From: Streptantibioticus_C sp963761325
GTDB taxonomy: Bacteria > Actinomycetota > Actinomycetes > Streptomycetales > Streptomycetaceae
Length of the DNA: 64,000 nt
NCBI GenBank assembly: GCA_963761325.1
Contig: CAVXGZ010000001.1
Coordinates: forward strand, 1,736,001 to 1,800,000
Direction of reading: 5' to 3'
Shown here: piece by piece, positions 42,682 to 51,173 of the stretch
How the letters are laid out: every line of letters starts with the position of its first letter
Numbering within the stretch: the stretch's first letter is position 1
Program-made: the position numbers and the translations under genes
The notes under the pieces: model-generated
Seen by the model: the letters and a program-made list of their open reading frames with translations, nothing else
Told to the model about the DNA's origin: nothing
Database searches by the model: none

Positions 42682-42719
42682 AACATAAGAACATCTTTGA
42701 TGACAGTCAATACCGACTG
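42682..42719 (-). promoter_or_regulatory. Promoter and possible operator of the XRE-cupin operon
   Basis: On the minus strand TTGACT (-35, 42705-42710) and TATGTT (-10, 42682-42687) are 17 bases apart. An inverted repeat CAGTC-N6-GACTG (42704-42719) overlaps the -35, a natural site for autorepression. Transcription would start near 42675, close upstream of the chosen GTG. Confidence 0.6.
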
Positions 42720-42918
42720 AGAAGCCGCTTTCCGTACCGCGGACGAGATCATGGACGCGAACAGGCCGCGACGCGTACGCCTGTACGATGCCCGCGCGTC
42801 GTGCCTGACCCACCGGCGAACGAAGGGGTGCCGCCTCCTCGCGCGCGGGGCCGGGCCGCACAGCCCCCCGGCGGAGGGGGCGATGTGAGAGATCGTGAGA
42901 TGTGGGAGCGTGAGCCGG

Positions 42919-44208
42919 GTGAGTGAGACGACGTCCAAGACCCTCCAATACCGCTCCGAGGGGCCGGAACACGCCCCGGTCATCGTGCTCGGCCCGGCCC
43001 TCGGCACCACGTGGCACATGTGGGACCGGCAGATACCGGAGCTGACACCGCACTGGCGGGTGCTGCGCTACGACCTTCCCGGCCACGGCGGCGCCGCGGC
43101 CGACCCGGCGTCCTCGGTCGCCGAACTGGCCGCGCGGCTGCTGGCCACGCTCGACGAGCTCGAGATCGACACCTTCGGCTACGTCGGCTGCTCGCTGGGC
43201 GGCGCGGTCGGCGTCGAGTTGGCGCTGACCAGTCCGGGCCGGGTCGCCTCGCTGGCCCTGATATCCACCTCCCCCCGGTTCGAGACGCCGGACGCCTGGC
43301 GGCAGCGCGGCGTGGTGGCCCGCTCCGGCGGGCTGGCCCGGATCGCGCACACCACCCCCGAGCACTGGTTCACCCCGGTCTTCCGGGCCGCGCAGACCTC
43401 GATCGTCGACTGGTCGGTGCAGATGGTGCGCACCACCGACACCGACTGCTACATCGCCGGCTGCGAGGCGCTGGCCGCCCACGACGTGCGGACCGACCTG
43501 TCGCGGATCTCGGTGCCCACCCTGGTGGTCGGCGGCGCCGAGGACCCGGCGACCCCGCCGGCCGACGCGCGCGCCCTGGTCGCCGCGATACCCGACGCCC
43601 GGCTCGCCGTCGTGCCGGGCGCCGCCCACCTCGCCCCGGTGGAACAGCCCAGAGCGGTCACCGACCTCGTGGTGCGGCACTTCTCGTCCGCCTGGTCGGA
43701 CCGCGCGGTGCCCGGCCCCGGCCAGCCCGTCGCCGCCGGCCGGCCGCCCGCCGAGGTGCCCGAGGCGCCGCCCGCGCCGGTCGGCGCCCCGCCGGTGCCC
43801 ACCGAGCCGCCGGCCGCCCGCCCCGATCCGTACGAGGACGGCATGCGGGTGCGCCGCGAGGTGCTGGGCGACGCGCACGTGGACCGGGCGGCCGCCGCGG
43901 CCGACGAGTTCACCGGCGACTTCCAGGAGTTCATCACCCGCTACGCGTGGGGCGAGGTGTGGACCCGGCCCGGAGTGGACCGCAAGACCCGCAGCGTGAT
44001 CACCCTGACCGCGCTGGTCGCCCGCGGCCACTTCGACGAACTCGCCTTCCACGTGCGCGCCGCGCTGCGCAACGGCCTGGCACCCGCCGAGATCAAGGAG
44101 GTGCTGATCCAGACGGCCGTCTACTGCGGCGTCCCGGCGGCCAACACGGCGTTCTCGGTGGCCCAGCGGGTGATCGCCGAGGAGACCCGGCTGCCGGGCC
44201 AGGAGTGA
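42919..44208 (+). CDS. pcaL: Fused 3-oxoadipate enol-lactonase / 4-carboxymuconolactone decarboxylase
   Basis: A 429-residue bifunctional enzyme. The N-terminal 260 residues are an alpha/beta hydrolase (nucleophile Ser in YVGCSLGGAVGVEL, His in PGAAHLAPVEQPR). A Pro/Ala linker of about 35 residues joins a C-terminal carboxymuconolactone decarboxylase domain (MRVRREVLGDAHVDRA, then KTRSVITLTALVARGHFDELAFHVRAALRNG). This is the PcaL arrangement of the protocatechuate branch. GTG at 42919 is one of several candidate starts. Other pca genes are absent from the window. Confidence 0.88.
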   Translation: MSETTSKTLQYRSEGPEHAPVIVLGPALGTTWHMWDRQIPELTPHWRVLRYDLPGHGGAAADPASSVAELAARLLATLDELEIDTFGYVGCSLGGAVGVELALTSPGRVASLALISTSPRFETPDAWRQRGVVARSGGLARIAHTTPEHWFTPVFRAAQTSIVDWSVQMVRTTDTDCYIAGCEALAAHDVRTDLSRISVPTLVVGGAEDPATPPADARALVAAIPDARLAVVPGAAHLAPVEQPRAVTDLVVRHFSSAWSDRAVPGPGQPVAAGRPPAEVPEAPPAPVGAPPVPTEPPAARPDPYEDGMRVRREVLGDAHVDRAAAAADEFTGDFQEFITRYAWGEVWTRPGVDRKTRSVITLTALVARGHFDELAFHVRAALRNGLAPAEIKEVLIQTAVYCGVPAANTAFSVAQRVIAEETRLPGQE

Positions 44209-44231
44209 CCCCGGGTGACAGGATGGCCGGC

Positions 44232-44879
44232 ATGAAGCTGACCAAGAAGGGCCACGCCTGCGTCCGGCTGGAGAAGGACGGCCAGGTGCTGGTCATCGAC
44301 CCGGGCTCGTTCAGCGAGCCGGACGCCGCCGTCGGCGCGGACGCCGTCCTGGTCACCCACGAGCACCCCGACCACTTCGCCGAGGACCGGCTGCGCGCCG
44401 CCCTGGAGGCCGACCCGGCGGCCCGGATCTGGACGCTGCGCAGCGTCGCCGAGCGGTTGACCGCCGCCTTCCCCGGCCGGGTGGCCACCGTCGGCGACGG
44501 CGACACCTTCACCGCGGCCGGCTTCGAGGTGCAGGCGCACGGCCAACTGCACGCGGTCATCCACCCCGACCTGCCGCGGATCACCAACGTCGGCTACCTG
44601 GTGGACGGCGCGGTCTTCCACCCCGGCGACGCCTTCACACTGCCCGGCCGCCCGGTCGAGACGCTGCTGCTGCCGCTGCACGCGCCGTGGAGCAAGTTCT
44701 CCGAGGTCGTCGACTACGTGCGCGAGGTCGCGCCGGCCCACGCCTACGCCGTGCACGACGGGCTGCTCAACGACGACGGCCTGGGCGTCTACGCGCGCAA
44801 CCTCGGCCCGGCCGGCCCCGGCATCGGCGCCGCCGGGTTCCACCGCATCGCGCCCGGCGAGAGCGTGCGCGCCGGCTAG
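44232..44879 (+). CDS. MBL-fold metal-dependent hydrolase
   Basis: A 215-residue metallo-beta-lactamase-fold protein of the UlaG-like group: KLTKKGHACVRLEKDG, VTHEHPDHF (HxHxDH metal site), FHPGDAF and VHDGLL carry the metal residues. The start is at MKLTKKG by family habit; an ATG nine bases upstream is possible. It lies 23 bases after pcaL. Substrate unknown. Confidence 0.87.
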   Translation: MKLTKKGHACVRLEKDGQVLVIDPGSFSEPDAAVGADAVLVTHEHPDHFAEDRLRAALEADPAARIWTLRSVAERLTAAFPGRVATVGDGDTFTAAGFEVQAHGQLHAVIHPDLPRITNVGYLVDGAVFHPGDAFTLPGRPVETLLLPLHAPWSKFSEVVDYVREVAPAHAYAVHDGLLNDDGLGVYARNLGPAGPGIGAAGFHRIAPGESVRAG

Positions 44880-44938
44880 CCGCCCGCCGGCCGACCGGGT
44901 GTCCGGCGCTGTCGGTGGTCGGCGGTAGATTGCCGGGC

Positions 44939-45727
44939 ATGGCACTGCGCATCGCGACCTGGAACGTCAACTCCGTCACCGCCCGCCTCCCGCGGCTGCT
45001 CGCCTGGCTGGAGAGGTCCGGCACGGACGTGGTGTGCCTGCAGGAGCTCAAGTGCTCCGCCGAGTCCTTCCCGCACGAGCCGCTGCGCGAGCTGGGCTAC
45101 CAGGCGGCGGTCAACGCCGACGGCCGGTGGAACGGCGTCGCGCTGCTCTCCCGGGTCGGGCTCGACGACGTGGTGAGCGGCCTGCCCGGCCAGCCCGGCT
45201 ACCTCGGCGAGGCGCCCGAGCCGCGCGCGGTGGCCGCCACCTGCGGCCCGGTCCGCCTGTGGTCGGTCTACGTGCCCAACGGCCGCGAGGTCGGCCACGA
45301 CCACTACGCCTACAAGCTCGACTGGCTGGCCGCGCTGCGCGCCGCGGTGACCGAGGACGCGGCCGGCGCCCGCCCGTTCGCGGTGCTCGGCGACTACAAC
45401 ATCGCGCCCACCGACGAGGACGTCTTCGACCGGGCCGCCTTCGAGGGCCTGACCCACGTCACCGAGCCGGAGCGCGCGGCGCTGGCCGGCCTGCGCGAGA
45501 CCGGCCTGGCCGACGTCGTGCCCCGCCCGCTGAAGTACGACCGCCCCTACACCTACTGGGACTACCGCGAGCTGCGCTTCCCGCACAACAAGGGCATGCG
45601 CATCGACCTGGTCTACGGCAACGAGCCGTTCGCCAAGGCGGTCGGCGACGCGTACGTCGACCGCGAGGAGCGCAAGGGCAAGGGCGCCTCCGACCACGCC
45701 CCGGTCGTCGTCGACCTGGAGCTGTGA
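44939..45727 (+). CDS. xth: Exodeoxyribonuclease III
   Basis: A 262-residue AP endonuclease/3'-5' exonuclease. LRIATWNVNSVTARLPRLLAWLE, VVCLQELKC (catalytic Glu), VLGDYNIAPTDEDVFD and GMRIDLVYGN, ending SDHAPVVVDLEL, cover the Asn, Glu, Asp and His active-site residues. It repairs abasic sites in DNA. ATG placed at the conserved MALRIATWN. Possibly in one transcript with the MBL gene 60 bases before it. Confidence 0.94.
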   Translation: MALRIATWNVNSVTARLPRLLAWLERSGTDVVCLQELKCSAESFPHEPLRELGYQAAVNADGRWNGVALLSRVGLDDVVSGLPGQPGYLGEAPEPRAVAATCGPVRLWSVYVPNGREVGHDHYAYKLDWLAALRAAVTEDAAGARPFAVLGDYNIAPTDEDVFDRAAFEGLTHVTEPERAALAGLRETGLADVVPRPLKYDRPYTYWDYRELRFPHNKGMRIDLVYGNEPFAKAVGDAYVDREERKGKGASDHAPVVVDLEL

Positions 45728-45811
45728 GCCGTCCGGCGGCCTTCACCGGGTAAGGGTTCTTCATGGATCGCCGCGCCTGCGGTGACGAATCGGCCGCGCG
45801 GTGCGAGGCTG

Positions 45812-46267
45812 ATGAGCATGGGGATCTCCTTCGTTGAAAAATGGCTCAAGCGCAATGACGGCCCGCAACACGCGGTGGCCGTTCCGGAAACCATGGCCGG
45901 CGACCAGGAGGGGATCACGGCGCTGCTCGCGGAGTGCGATCTGCTGCGCGACCAGGCGGCCTGGGCGGGCGTCGAACTCGACGACTCCGCCGACTCGCTG
46001 GCCGGCCTCGACCAGCTGATGCCCCGGTGGCGCACGGATCCCGGGCGTCTGACCTGGCTGGGCAACGACGCCGGCCTCTACCTGGGCACCGTCATCGTGC
46101 GCACCGTGCAGGGCGCGGCCTGGCATGTCACCGAGGACGGGAGGGCGGTGATCCGGCTGGAGTCCGGCCGGGAACTGGACGTGGTGGAGACCGGCCACAC
46201 CTGGGCCGAGGACGGCTCGCCGGAGCTCGCCCAGTTCCACGCGGAGGCCGCGGAGGGCAGCGGATAA
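45812..46267 (+). CDS. Conserved streptomycete protein (DUF6278-like)
   Basis: A 151-residue acidic protein. GISFVEKWLKR begins it and LMPRWRTDPGRLTWLGNDAGLYLGTVIVRTVQGAAWHV is the conserved middle; the end is acidic. It resembles a Streptomyces family I recall as DUF6278. Of several ATGs near the start, the one at 45812 fits the GAGG-like site best. Function unknown. Confidence 0.6.
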   Translation: MSMGISFVEKWLKRNDGPQHAVAVPETMAGDQEGITALLAECDLLRDQAAWAGVELDDSADSLAGLDQLMPRWRTDPGRLTWLGNDAGLYLGTVIVRTVQGAAWHVTEDGRAVIRLESGRELDVVETGHTWAEDGSPELAQFHAEAAEGSG

Positions 46268-46376
46268 CGCGAACGGCCACGACCCGGCCGTCCGACGGCC
46301 CGGCGTGCGCCGGATCGGGGCCTACTGCGGGCATCATGAGAACCGGTCACGAACTACCGCAGACCGGGAGAAATAC

Positions 46377-46628
46377 ATGGAATCCCTGGAAAAACTCCCC
46401 AATATCGGCGCGATCCTGGCCGACCGGCTGCGGGTCGCCGGGGTGTCCGACGCCGCCGAGCTGCGCCGCCTCGGTTCGGAGGCGGCCTTCGCCAAGATCA
46501 GCGGAGGACTGCCCGAGGACGCCCGCAGCCACACCCTCTTCGCGCTCGAAGGGGCCATCCGAGGCACCCGCTGGACCTCCATCCCGCAGGACGAGCGCGC
46601 CACCCTGGCCTCCCGCGTCTTCGACTGA
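46377..46628 (+). CDS. TfoX/Sxy C-terminal domain protein
   Basis: An 83-residue protein almost entirely a TfoX C-terminal domain: LEKLPNIGAILADRLRVAGVSDAAELRRLGSEAAF, a helix-hairpin-helix-like fold, then FALEGAIRGTRWTSIPQDER. The N-terminal TfoX domain that goes with competence regulation in Haemophilus is missing. ATG after CGGGAG. A terminator follows. Free-standing copies like this are of unknown role. Confidence 0.8.
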   Translation: MESLEKLPNIGAILADRLRVAGVSDAAELRRLGSEAAFAKISGGLPEDARSHTLFALEGAIRGTRWTSIPQDERATLASRVFD

Positions 46629-46629
46629 G

Positions 46630-46655
46630 GGCGCCCGGGCGGCTGCCCGGGCGCC
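46630..46655 (+). terminator. Terminator after the TfoX-domain gene
   Basis: A perfect 11-base stem (GGCGCCCGGGC with its complement) around a GGCT loop begins one base after the stop codon. Confidence 0.65.
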
Positions 46656-46724
46656 GCTCTCCGGCGGCCCCGGACGGCCCAGCCCGGTGCGCGGCCGGCG
46701 GCCGGCGGCCACCAGGATGGCTTC

Positions 46725-47486
46725 ATGGCAGCACTCGTCGCCATGGGCGCCTTCCTGATGACGCTGGTCGGCGGCGCGGTCGCGCACCGCATCGGCGACC
46801 GCCGGCACCTGGTGCTGGGGCTCGCCGCCGGGCTGATGCTGGGCGTCGTCGGCTTCGACCTGCTGCCGGAGGCGCTGCACGCCCAGCCGGACCACGTCTT
46901 CGGGGTGCCCGCCGCGCTGCTGGTCTTCGTCGCGGGCTTCCTCGGCATCCACGTCGTGGAGCGCTCGGTGGCCGTCCACCGGGCACACGAGGGCGAGTAC
47001 GCGGACCACCGGCACGCCCACGCCCGGGCGCACGCCGGCGGACGCGACGCGCCCGGACTCGGCGTGGCCGCCGCGAGCGCGCTGGTCGGGCACAGCGTGC
47101 TGGACGGCTTCGCCATCGGCGCCGCCTTCCAGGCCGGCTCCACGGTGGGCACGGTGGTCGCCATCGCCGTCATCTCGCACGACTTCGCCGACGGCTTCAA
47201 CACGTACACCATCACCCGCCTGTACGGGAACGCCCGCCGCCGGGCCGTCGCGCTGCTGCTGTGCGACGCCGCCGCACCGGTGGCCGGGGCGGCGATCACG
47301 TTGGCGTTCACCATCTCGCCGCGGGCGCTCGGGCTCTACCTGGGGTTCTTCGCCGGCTTCCTGCTCTACCTGGCGACCTCCGACATCCTCCCGGAGGCGC
47401 ACAGCCCGCACCCCTCGCTGTCCACCCTGCTGTGCACGGTCGCCGGGACCGGCTTCATGTGGCTGGTCATCGGCCTGGCCGGCTGA
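46725..47486 (+). CDS. ZIP-family metal transporter
   Basis: A 253-residue ZIP protein with about eight membrane segments. The metal-site helices read GHSVLDGFAIGAAF and ISHDFADGFNTYT, and a His-rich loop (HRHAHARAHAGG) joins the halves. It probably imports Zn2+ or a related divalent metal. No Zur-like box was found by eye upstream, so regulation is unknown. Confidence 0.88.
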   Translation: MAALVAMGAFLMTLVGGAVAHRIGDRRHLVLGLAAGLMLGVVGFDLLPEALHAQPDHVFGVPAALLVFVAGFLGIHVVERSVAVHRAHEGEYADHRHAHARAHAGGRDAPGLGVAAASALVGHSVLDGFAIGAAFQAGSTVGTVVAIAVISHDFADGFNTYTITRLYGNARRRAVALLLCDAAAPVAGAAITLAFTISPRALGLYLGFFAGFLLYLATSDILPEAHSPHPSLSTLLCTVAGTGFMWLVIGLAG

Positions 47487-47605
47487 CCGCGGCCGGTCCG
47501 CGATGCGACGTTCGTCGCATTTTCCGGCCGCCCCTTACCGCGGGCCGCCGCGTTTGCTAGACACGGAAGCGGACGGGGAAGCACCCGAGGTTCTGGAACA
47601 GCACC

Positions 47606-47860
47606 GTGACAGATGGCGACTCGACCGAGTACATACACGCTTTCGACATCGACCTCACCCGCGAGGAGGCCCGGCGCCAGGCCGAGGTGGTGGCCGCGCT
47701 CGGCGCCGAGTGGGACCCGCTCGCGGTGATCGAGGGCGAGCGCGAGGCGTACCGCATGCTCTACTCCGGTCTCGATGCCGAGCAGTCCGAGGTCTACCGG
47801 CGACTGGTGGCGGCCGGCGTGCTGCCGGGGCGCGAGGGGGACGGCCGTGCTGCCGATTGA
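47606..47860 (+). CDS. Conserved small actinomycete protein (DUF6400-like)
   Basis: An 84-residue acidic protein: YIHAFDIDLTREEARRQAEVVAALGAEWDPLAVIEGE, then AYRMLYSGLDAEQSEVYRRLVAAGVLP. It resembles a streptomycete family I recall as DUF6400. GTG start. It overlaps the next small gene by 14 bases, so the pair is coupled. Function unknown. Confidence 0.6.
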   Translation: MTDGDSTEYIHAFDIDLTREEARRQAEVVAALGAEWDPLAVIEGEREAYRMLYSGLDAEQSEVYRRLVAAGVLPGREGDGRAAD

Positions 47861-48065
47861 CCCCAGCGCCGACATCGGCCGCCGCGCCTGGGTGCCCTGC
47901 CCCGGCTGCCAGGACCACCGCGGCTGCGAGACCTGCGCCGCCGGGCGCACCTGCGCGGAGCACTGGCGCTACCTGCTGGCCAACACCGGTCGGCTGCTGC
48001 ACCTGCAGTGCCCGTCCTGCACCCACCTGTGGTCGTGGGACTCCGGCTTCGGCTGCGCCCGGTAG
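47847..48065 (+). CDS. Small Cys-rich zinc-ribbon protein
   Basis: A 72-residue protein with eight Cys in CPGCQDHRGCETCAAGRTC and CPSCTHLWSWDSGFGC, two probable zinc-binding knuckles. GTG follows a GAGGGGG site that lies inside the preceding gene, and overlaps its end by 14 bases. Such ribbons often bind RNA or nucleic acid, but nothing here shows a partner. Function unknown. Confidence 0.6.
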   Translation: MLPIDPSADIGRRAWVPCPGCQDHRGCETCAAGRTCAEHWRYLLANTGRLLHLQCPSCTHLWSWDSGFGCAR

Positions 48066-48079
48066 CCGACCGGCCGGCG

Positions 48080-48817
48080 TCAGTCGCTCGCGGCCCGTGC
48101 CGGCGGCGCGGTGGACGCTGCCCGGGTGACGTCGGCGACCAGCTCGGTCACGTCCGGCCCGTACGCCTCGGAGTTGACCACCTTCAGCAGCAGGCAGAAC
48201 GCGCCGTCCGGCCCGTGGCGCCGGGTGAGCCGGGCGTGGTGCCGTGCGAGATAGCGGATCGCGGCCTGGTTGTCCACCGGGCGCTGGCCGCAGGCGAGGA
48301 AGACCGGCCGGCCGCCCTCCGGCCCGGTCAGCCGGGCGAGCACCGCGTACTCCACCTCGCCCTTGCGCAGCGGGTACGCCTCGCCGCCCACCGTGAACGT
48401 GTTGTCGCCGCGCCGCCCGCCCTCGCCGGTGTCTATCTCCAGGCCGGGCAGCATGGACCGCAGGTGGGCCTGCGTGCGCCGGTTGGCGACCGGGCCGCCC
48501 ACGCAGAACTCGGTGCGTATCCCGAACCCCTGGCGGGCCGCGTCGTGCGCCAGGATGTCGGCGTGCGCACCGCACTCCTTGATCAGCGCGGACAGCTCCA
48601 GCAGCGCGAAGGCGTCGTGCCGTGCCACGCCGTGCGCGGCGGTGCCGGCCTCCTGAGGGACCACCAGCAGGCACTCGGACCCCTCCGGCAGCCCGAAGAA
48701 CCGCTGCCTGCGCCGCAACTGGCGCCGCCACACGTAGCTGCGCACGAACCAGCCGGCCACACCGCTGATGGCGGTCGCGGCCAGGCCCAGCACGATGTTG
48801 AGGATGTCCTCGTCCAT
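48080..48817 (-). CDS. Membrane-anchored conserved protein of unknown function
   Basis: A 245-residue protein with one N-terminal membrane helix (ILNIVLGLAATAISGVAGWFV), a basic stretch (RRQLRRRQRF) and a cytoplasmic domain (GSECLLVVPQEAGTAAHGVARHDAFALLELSALIKECG, then YLARHHARLTRRHGPDGAFCLLLKV). It resembles streptomycete proteins of unknown role. It faces the two small genes with only 14 bases between stops. Confidence 0.65.
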   Translation of the reverse strand: MDEDILNIVLGLAATAISGVAGWFVRSYVWRRQLRRRQRFFGLPEGSECLLVVPQEAGTAAHGVARHDAFALLELSALIKECGAHADILAHDAARQGFGIRTEFCVGGPVANRRTQAHLRSMLPGLEIDTGEGGRRGDNTFTVGGEAYPLRKGEVEYAVLARLTGPEGGRPVFLACGQRPVDNQAAIRYLARHHARLTRRHGPDGAFCLLLKVVNSEAYGPDVTELVADVTRAASTAPPARAASD

Positions 48818-48881
48818 GACCGGGCATGCTAGCCCGCCCCGTCCGGCCGGTCCGGGCCGAATGAAACGAGATCTTCACTCG

Positions 48882-48960
48882 TTGAGTAACGGCCGCAGTA
48901 TTGCCACAGTGGGGGAGGCGACATACCGTCTTTCCCTCGGCCGGGTTCTACGTGCGTAGA
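48882..48960 (+). promoter_or_regulatory. Promoter and palindrome upstream of pyrimidine-catabolism operon
   Basis: TTGAGT (48882-48887) and CACAGT (48905-48910) with a 17-base spacer form a plausible promoter. About 35 bases further on lies TCTACG-TG-CGTAGA (48947-48960), a perfect 6+6 inverted repeat located in the leader before the ribosome site. A repressor could act there as a roadblock. No regulator gene is adjacent. Confidence 0.55.
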
Positions 48961-48994
48961 CCCCGCCTGACGTTGCGTGTCAGAGGAGCGAGTC

Positions 48995-49837
48995 ATGACC
49001 GAAGTCGTACGAGCCGCCCTCGTCCAGGCGACCTGGACGGGTGATACCGAATCGATGATCGCCAAGCACGAGGAGCACGCCAGAGCGGCGGCCGCCCAGG
49101 GTGCGAAGATCATCGGTTTCCAGGAGGTCTTCAACGCTCCCTACTTCTGCCAGGTGCAGGAGCCCGAGCACTACCGCTGGGCGGAGCCGGTGCCGGACGG
49201 CCCGACGACCCGCCGCATGCAGGACCTGGCCCGTGAGACCGGCATGGTCATCGTGGTCCCGATCTTCGAGCTGGAGCAGTCCGGCTTCTACTACAACACC
49301 GCGGTCGTCATCGACGCCGACGGCAGCGTGCTCGGCTCGTACCGCAAGCACCACATCCCGCAGGTCAAGGGCTTCTGGGAGAAGTACTACTTCAAGCCGG
49401 GCAACCTCGGCTGGCCGGTCTTCGACACCGCGGTCGGCCGGGTCGGCGTCTACATCTGCTACGACCGGCACTTCCCGGAGGGCTGGCGCGCCCTGGGCCT
49501 GGCCGGCGCGCAGATCGTCTACAACCCGTCCGCCACCTCGCGCGGCCTGTCCGCGTACCTGTGGCAGCTGGAGCAGCCGGCCGCCGCGGTCGCCAACGAG
49601 TACTTCGTCGCCGCCATCAACCGGGTGGGCCAGGAGGAGTACGGCGACAACGACTTCTACGGCACCAGCTACTTCGTCGACCCGCGCGGCCAGTTCGTCG
49701 GCGAGCCGGCCAGCGACACCAAGGAGGAACTGCTCGTCCGCGACCTGGACCTCGGTATGATCGACACGGTCCGGCAGCAGTGGGCCTTCTACCGGGACCG
49801 CCGCCCCGACGCGTACGGCGACCTCGTGGAGCCCTGA
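48995..49837 (+). CDS. Beta-ureidopropionase (N-carbamoyl-beta-alanine amidohydrolase), nitrilase family
   Basis: A 280-residue C-N hydrolase with the Glu44 (GFQEVFNAPYF), Lys118 (SYRKHHIPQ) and Cys155 (VYICYDRHFPEG) triad. It hydrolyses N-carbamoyl-beta-alanine (or the beta-aminoisobutyrate form) to the amino acid, the last reductive pyrimidine step. GAGGAG lies seven bases before the ATG. The operon partners (dihydropyrimidinase, class III aminotransferase) support this substrate over nitriles. Confidence 0.9.
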   Translation: MTEVVRAALVQATWTGDTESMIAKHEEHARAAAAQGAKIIGFQEVFNAPYFCQVQEPEHYRWAEPVPDGPTTRRMQDLARETGMVIVVPIFELEQSGFYYNTAVVIDADGSVLGSYRKHHIPQVKGFWEKYYFKPGNLGWPVFDTAVGRVGVYICYDRHFPEGWRALGLAGAQIVYNPSATSRGLSAYLWQLEQPAAAVANEYFVAAINRVGQEEYGDNDFYGTSYFVDPRGQFVGEPASDTKEELLVRDLDLGMIDTVRQQWAFYRDRRPDAYGDLVEP

Positions 49838-49842
49838 TCGTT

Positions 49843-51156
49843 ATGGCAGCCATGACCGAGAGCACCGCGCACGCCGTCCTGCACGCCCGCCACCGCGCCG
49901 TCATGCCCGACTGGCTCGCCACGTACTACCGGCAGCCGATCGAGATCACCCGCGGTGAGGGGCGTCGGGTGTGGGACGCCGAAGGCCGGGAGTACCTGGA
50001 CTTCTTCGGCGGCATCCTCACCACGATGACGGCGCACGCGCTGCCCGAGGTCATGGCCGCCGTGGCCGAGCAGGCCGGCCGGATCCTGCACAGCTCCACG
50101 CTCTACCTCAGCCGCGGCGCCGTCGAACTCGCCGAACGCGTCGCCCGGTTGTCCGGCATCCCGGACGCCCGGGTCTTCTTCACCACCTCCGGCACCGAGG
50201 CGAACGACACCGCGCTGCTGCTGGCCACCGCGTACCGCCGCTCCAACCAGATCCTGGCGATGCGCAACAGCTACCACGGCCGGTCCTTCAGCACGGTCGG
50301 CATCACCGGCAACTCCGCCTGGTCGCCCACCAGCCTCTCGCCGCTGCAGACGCTCTACCTGCACGGCTCGGTGCGCACCCGCGGACCGTTCGCGCACCTG
50401 GACGACGAGCGGTTCGTCGAGGCGTGCGTGGCGGACCTGCGCGACATGCTGGGCCAGGTCGGCGGCCCGGTGGCCGCGCTGATCGCCGAACCGGTCCAGG
50501 GGGTCGGCGGCTTCACCGCGCCGCCCGACGGACTGTTCGCGGCGTTCCGCGAGGTGCTGGACGAACACGGCATCCTGTGGATCACCGACGAGGTGCAGAC
50601 CGGCTGGGGCCGCACCGGCGAGCACTTCTGGGGCTGGCAGGCACACGCCGGCTCCGGCGCCCCCGACATCCTCACCTTCGCCAAGGGCATCGGCAACGGC
50701 CTGTCCATCGGAGGCGTGGTCGCCCGCGCCGAGGTGATGAACTGCCTGGACGCCAACTCCATCTCCACCTTCGGCGGCAGCCCGGTCACCACCGCGGGCG
50801 CGCTCGCCAACCTCGGCTACCTCCTCGACCACGACCTGCAGGGCAACGCCCGCCGGGTCGGCGGTCTGCTCACCGCCCGTCTGCGGTCGATCGCCGCCGC
50901 CTCGCCCGCCGTACGCGAAGTACGCGGCCGCGGCCTGATGATCGGCGTGGAACTGGTCGAACCCGGCACCGACGAGCCGTCGCCCGCCCTGGCCTCCGCG
51001 GTCCTGGAGGCCGCCAGGGAGGGCGGACTGCTGATCGGCAAGGGCGGCCACGAGGGCAACGTGCTGCGGATCGCGCCACCGCTGACGCTCACCGTCGCGG
51101 AGGCCGAGGAGGGGGCCACGATCATCGAAGCCGCCGTCAAGCACGCCGTGGCGTGA
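49843..51156 (+). CDS. Class III aminotransferase (beta-alanine/omega-amino acid type)
   Basis: A 437-residue PLP enzyme. The cofactor Lys is in LTFAKGIGNGLSIGGVVA, and GTEANDTALLLATAY and ITDEVQTGWGRTGEHFWGW are family landmarks. It starts five bases after the previous stop. By position it should transaminate beta-alanine or beta-aminoisobutyrate made by the upstream amidohydrolase, but alanine-glyoxylate aminotransferase-2-like activity is possible; the glyoxylate link is notable given the allantoin genes in this window. Confidence 0.87.
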   Translation: MAAMTESTAHAVLHARHRAVMPDWLATYYRQPIEITRGEGRRVWDAEGREYLDFFGGILTTMTAHALPEVMAAVAEQAGRILHSSTLYLSRGAVELAERVARLSGIPDARVFFTTSGTEANDTALLLATAYRRSNQILAMRNSYHGRSFSTVGITGNSAWSPTSLSPLQTLYLHGSVRTRGPFAHLDDERFVEACVADLRDMLGQVGGPVAALIAEPVQGVGGFTAPPDGLFAAFREVLDEHGILWITDEVQTGWGRTGEHFWGWQAHAGSGAPDILTFAKGIGNGLSIGGVVARAEVMNCLDANSISTFGGSPVTTAGALANLGYLLDHDLQGNARRVGGLLTARLRSIAAASPAVREVRGRGLMIGVELVEPGTDEPSPALASAVLEAAREGGLLIGKGGHEGNVLRIAPPLTLTVAEAEEGATIIEAAVKHAVA

Positions 51157-51173
51157 CGAAATCCGGAGGAAGA

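Noticed and set aside
42653..42694. N-terminal extension MFLCCADEELGRRP of the XRE-cupin regulator
   Set aside because: No ribosome site precedes the ATG and the promoter -10 lies inside it; GTG 42652 fits better.
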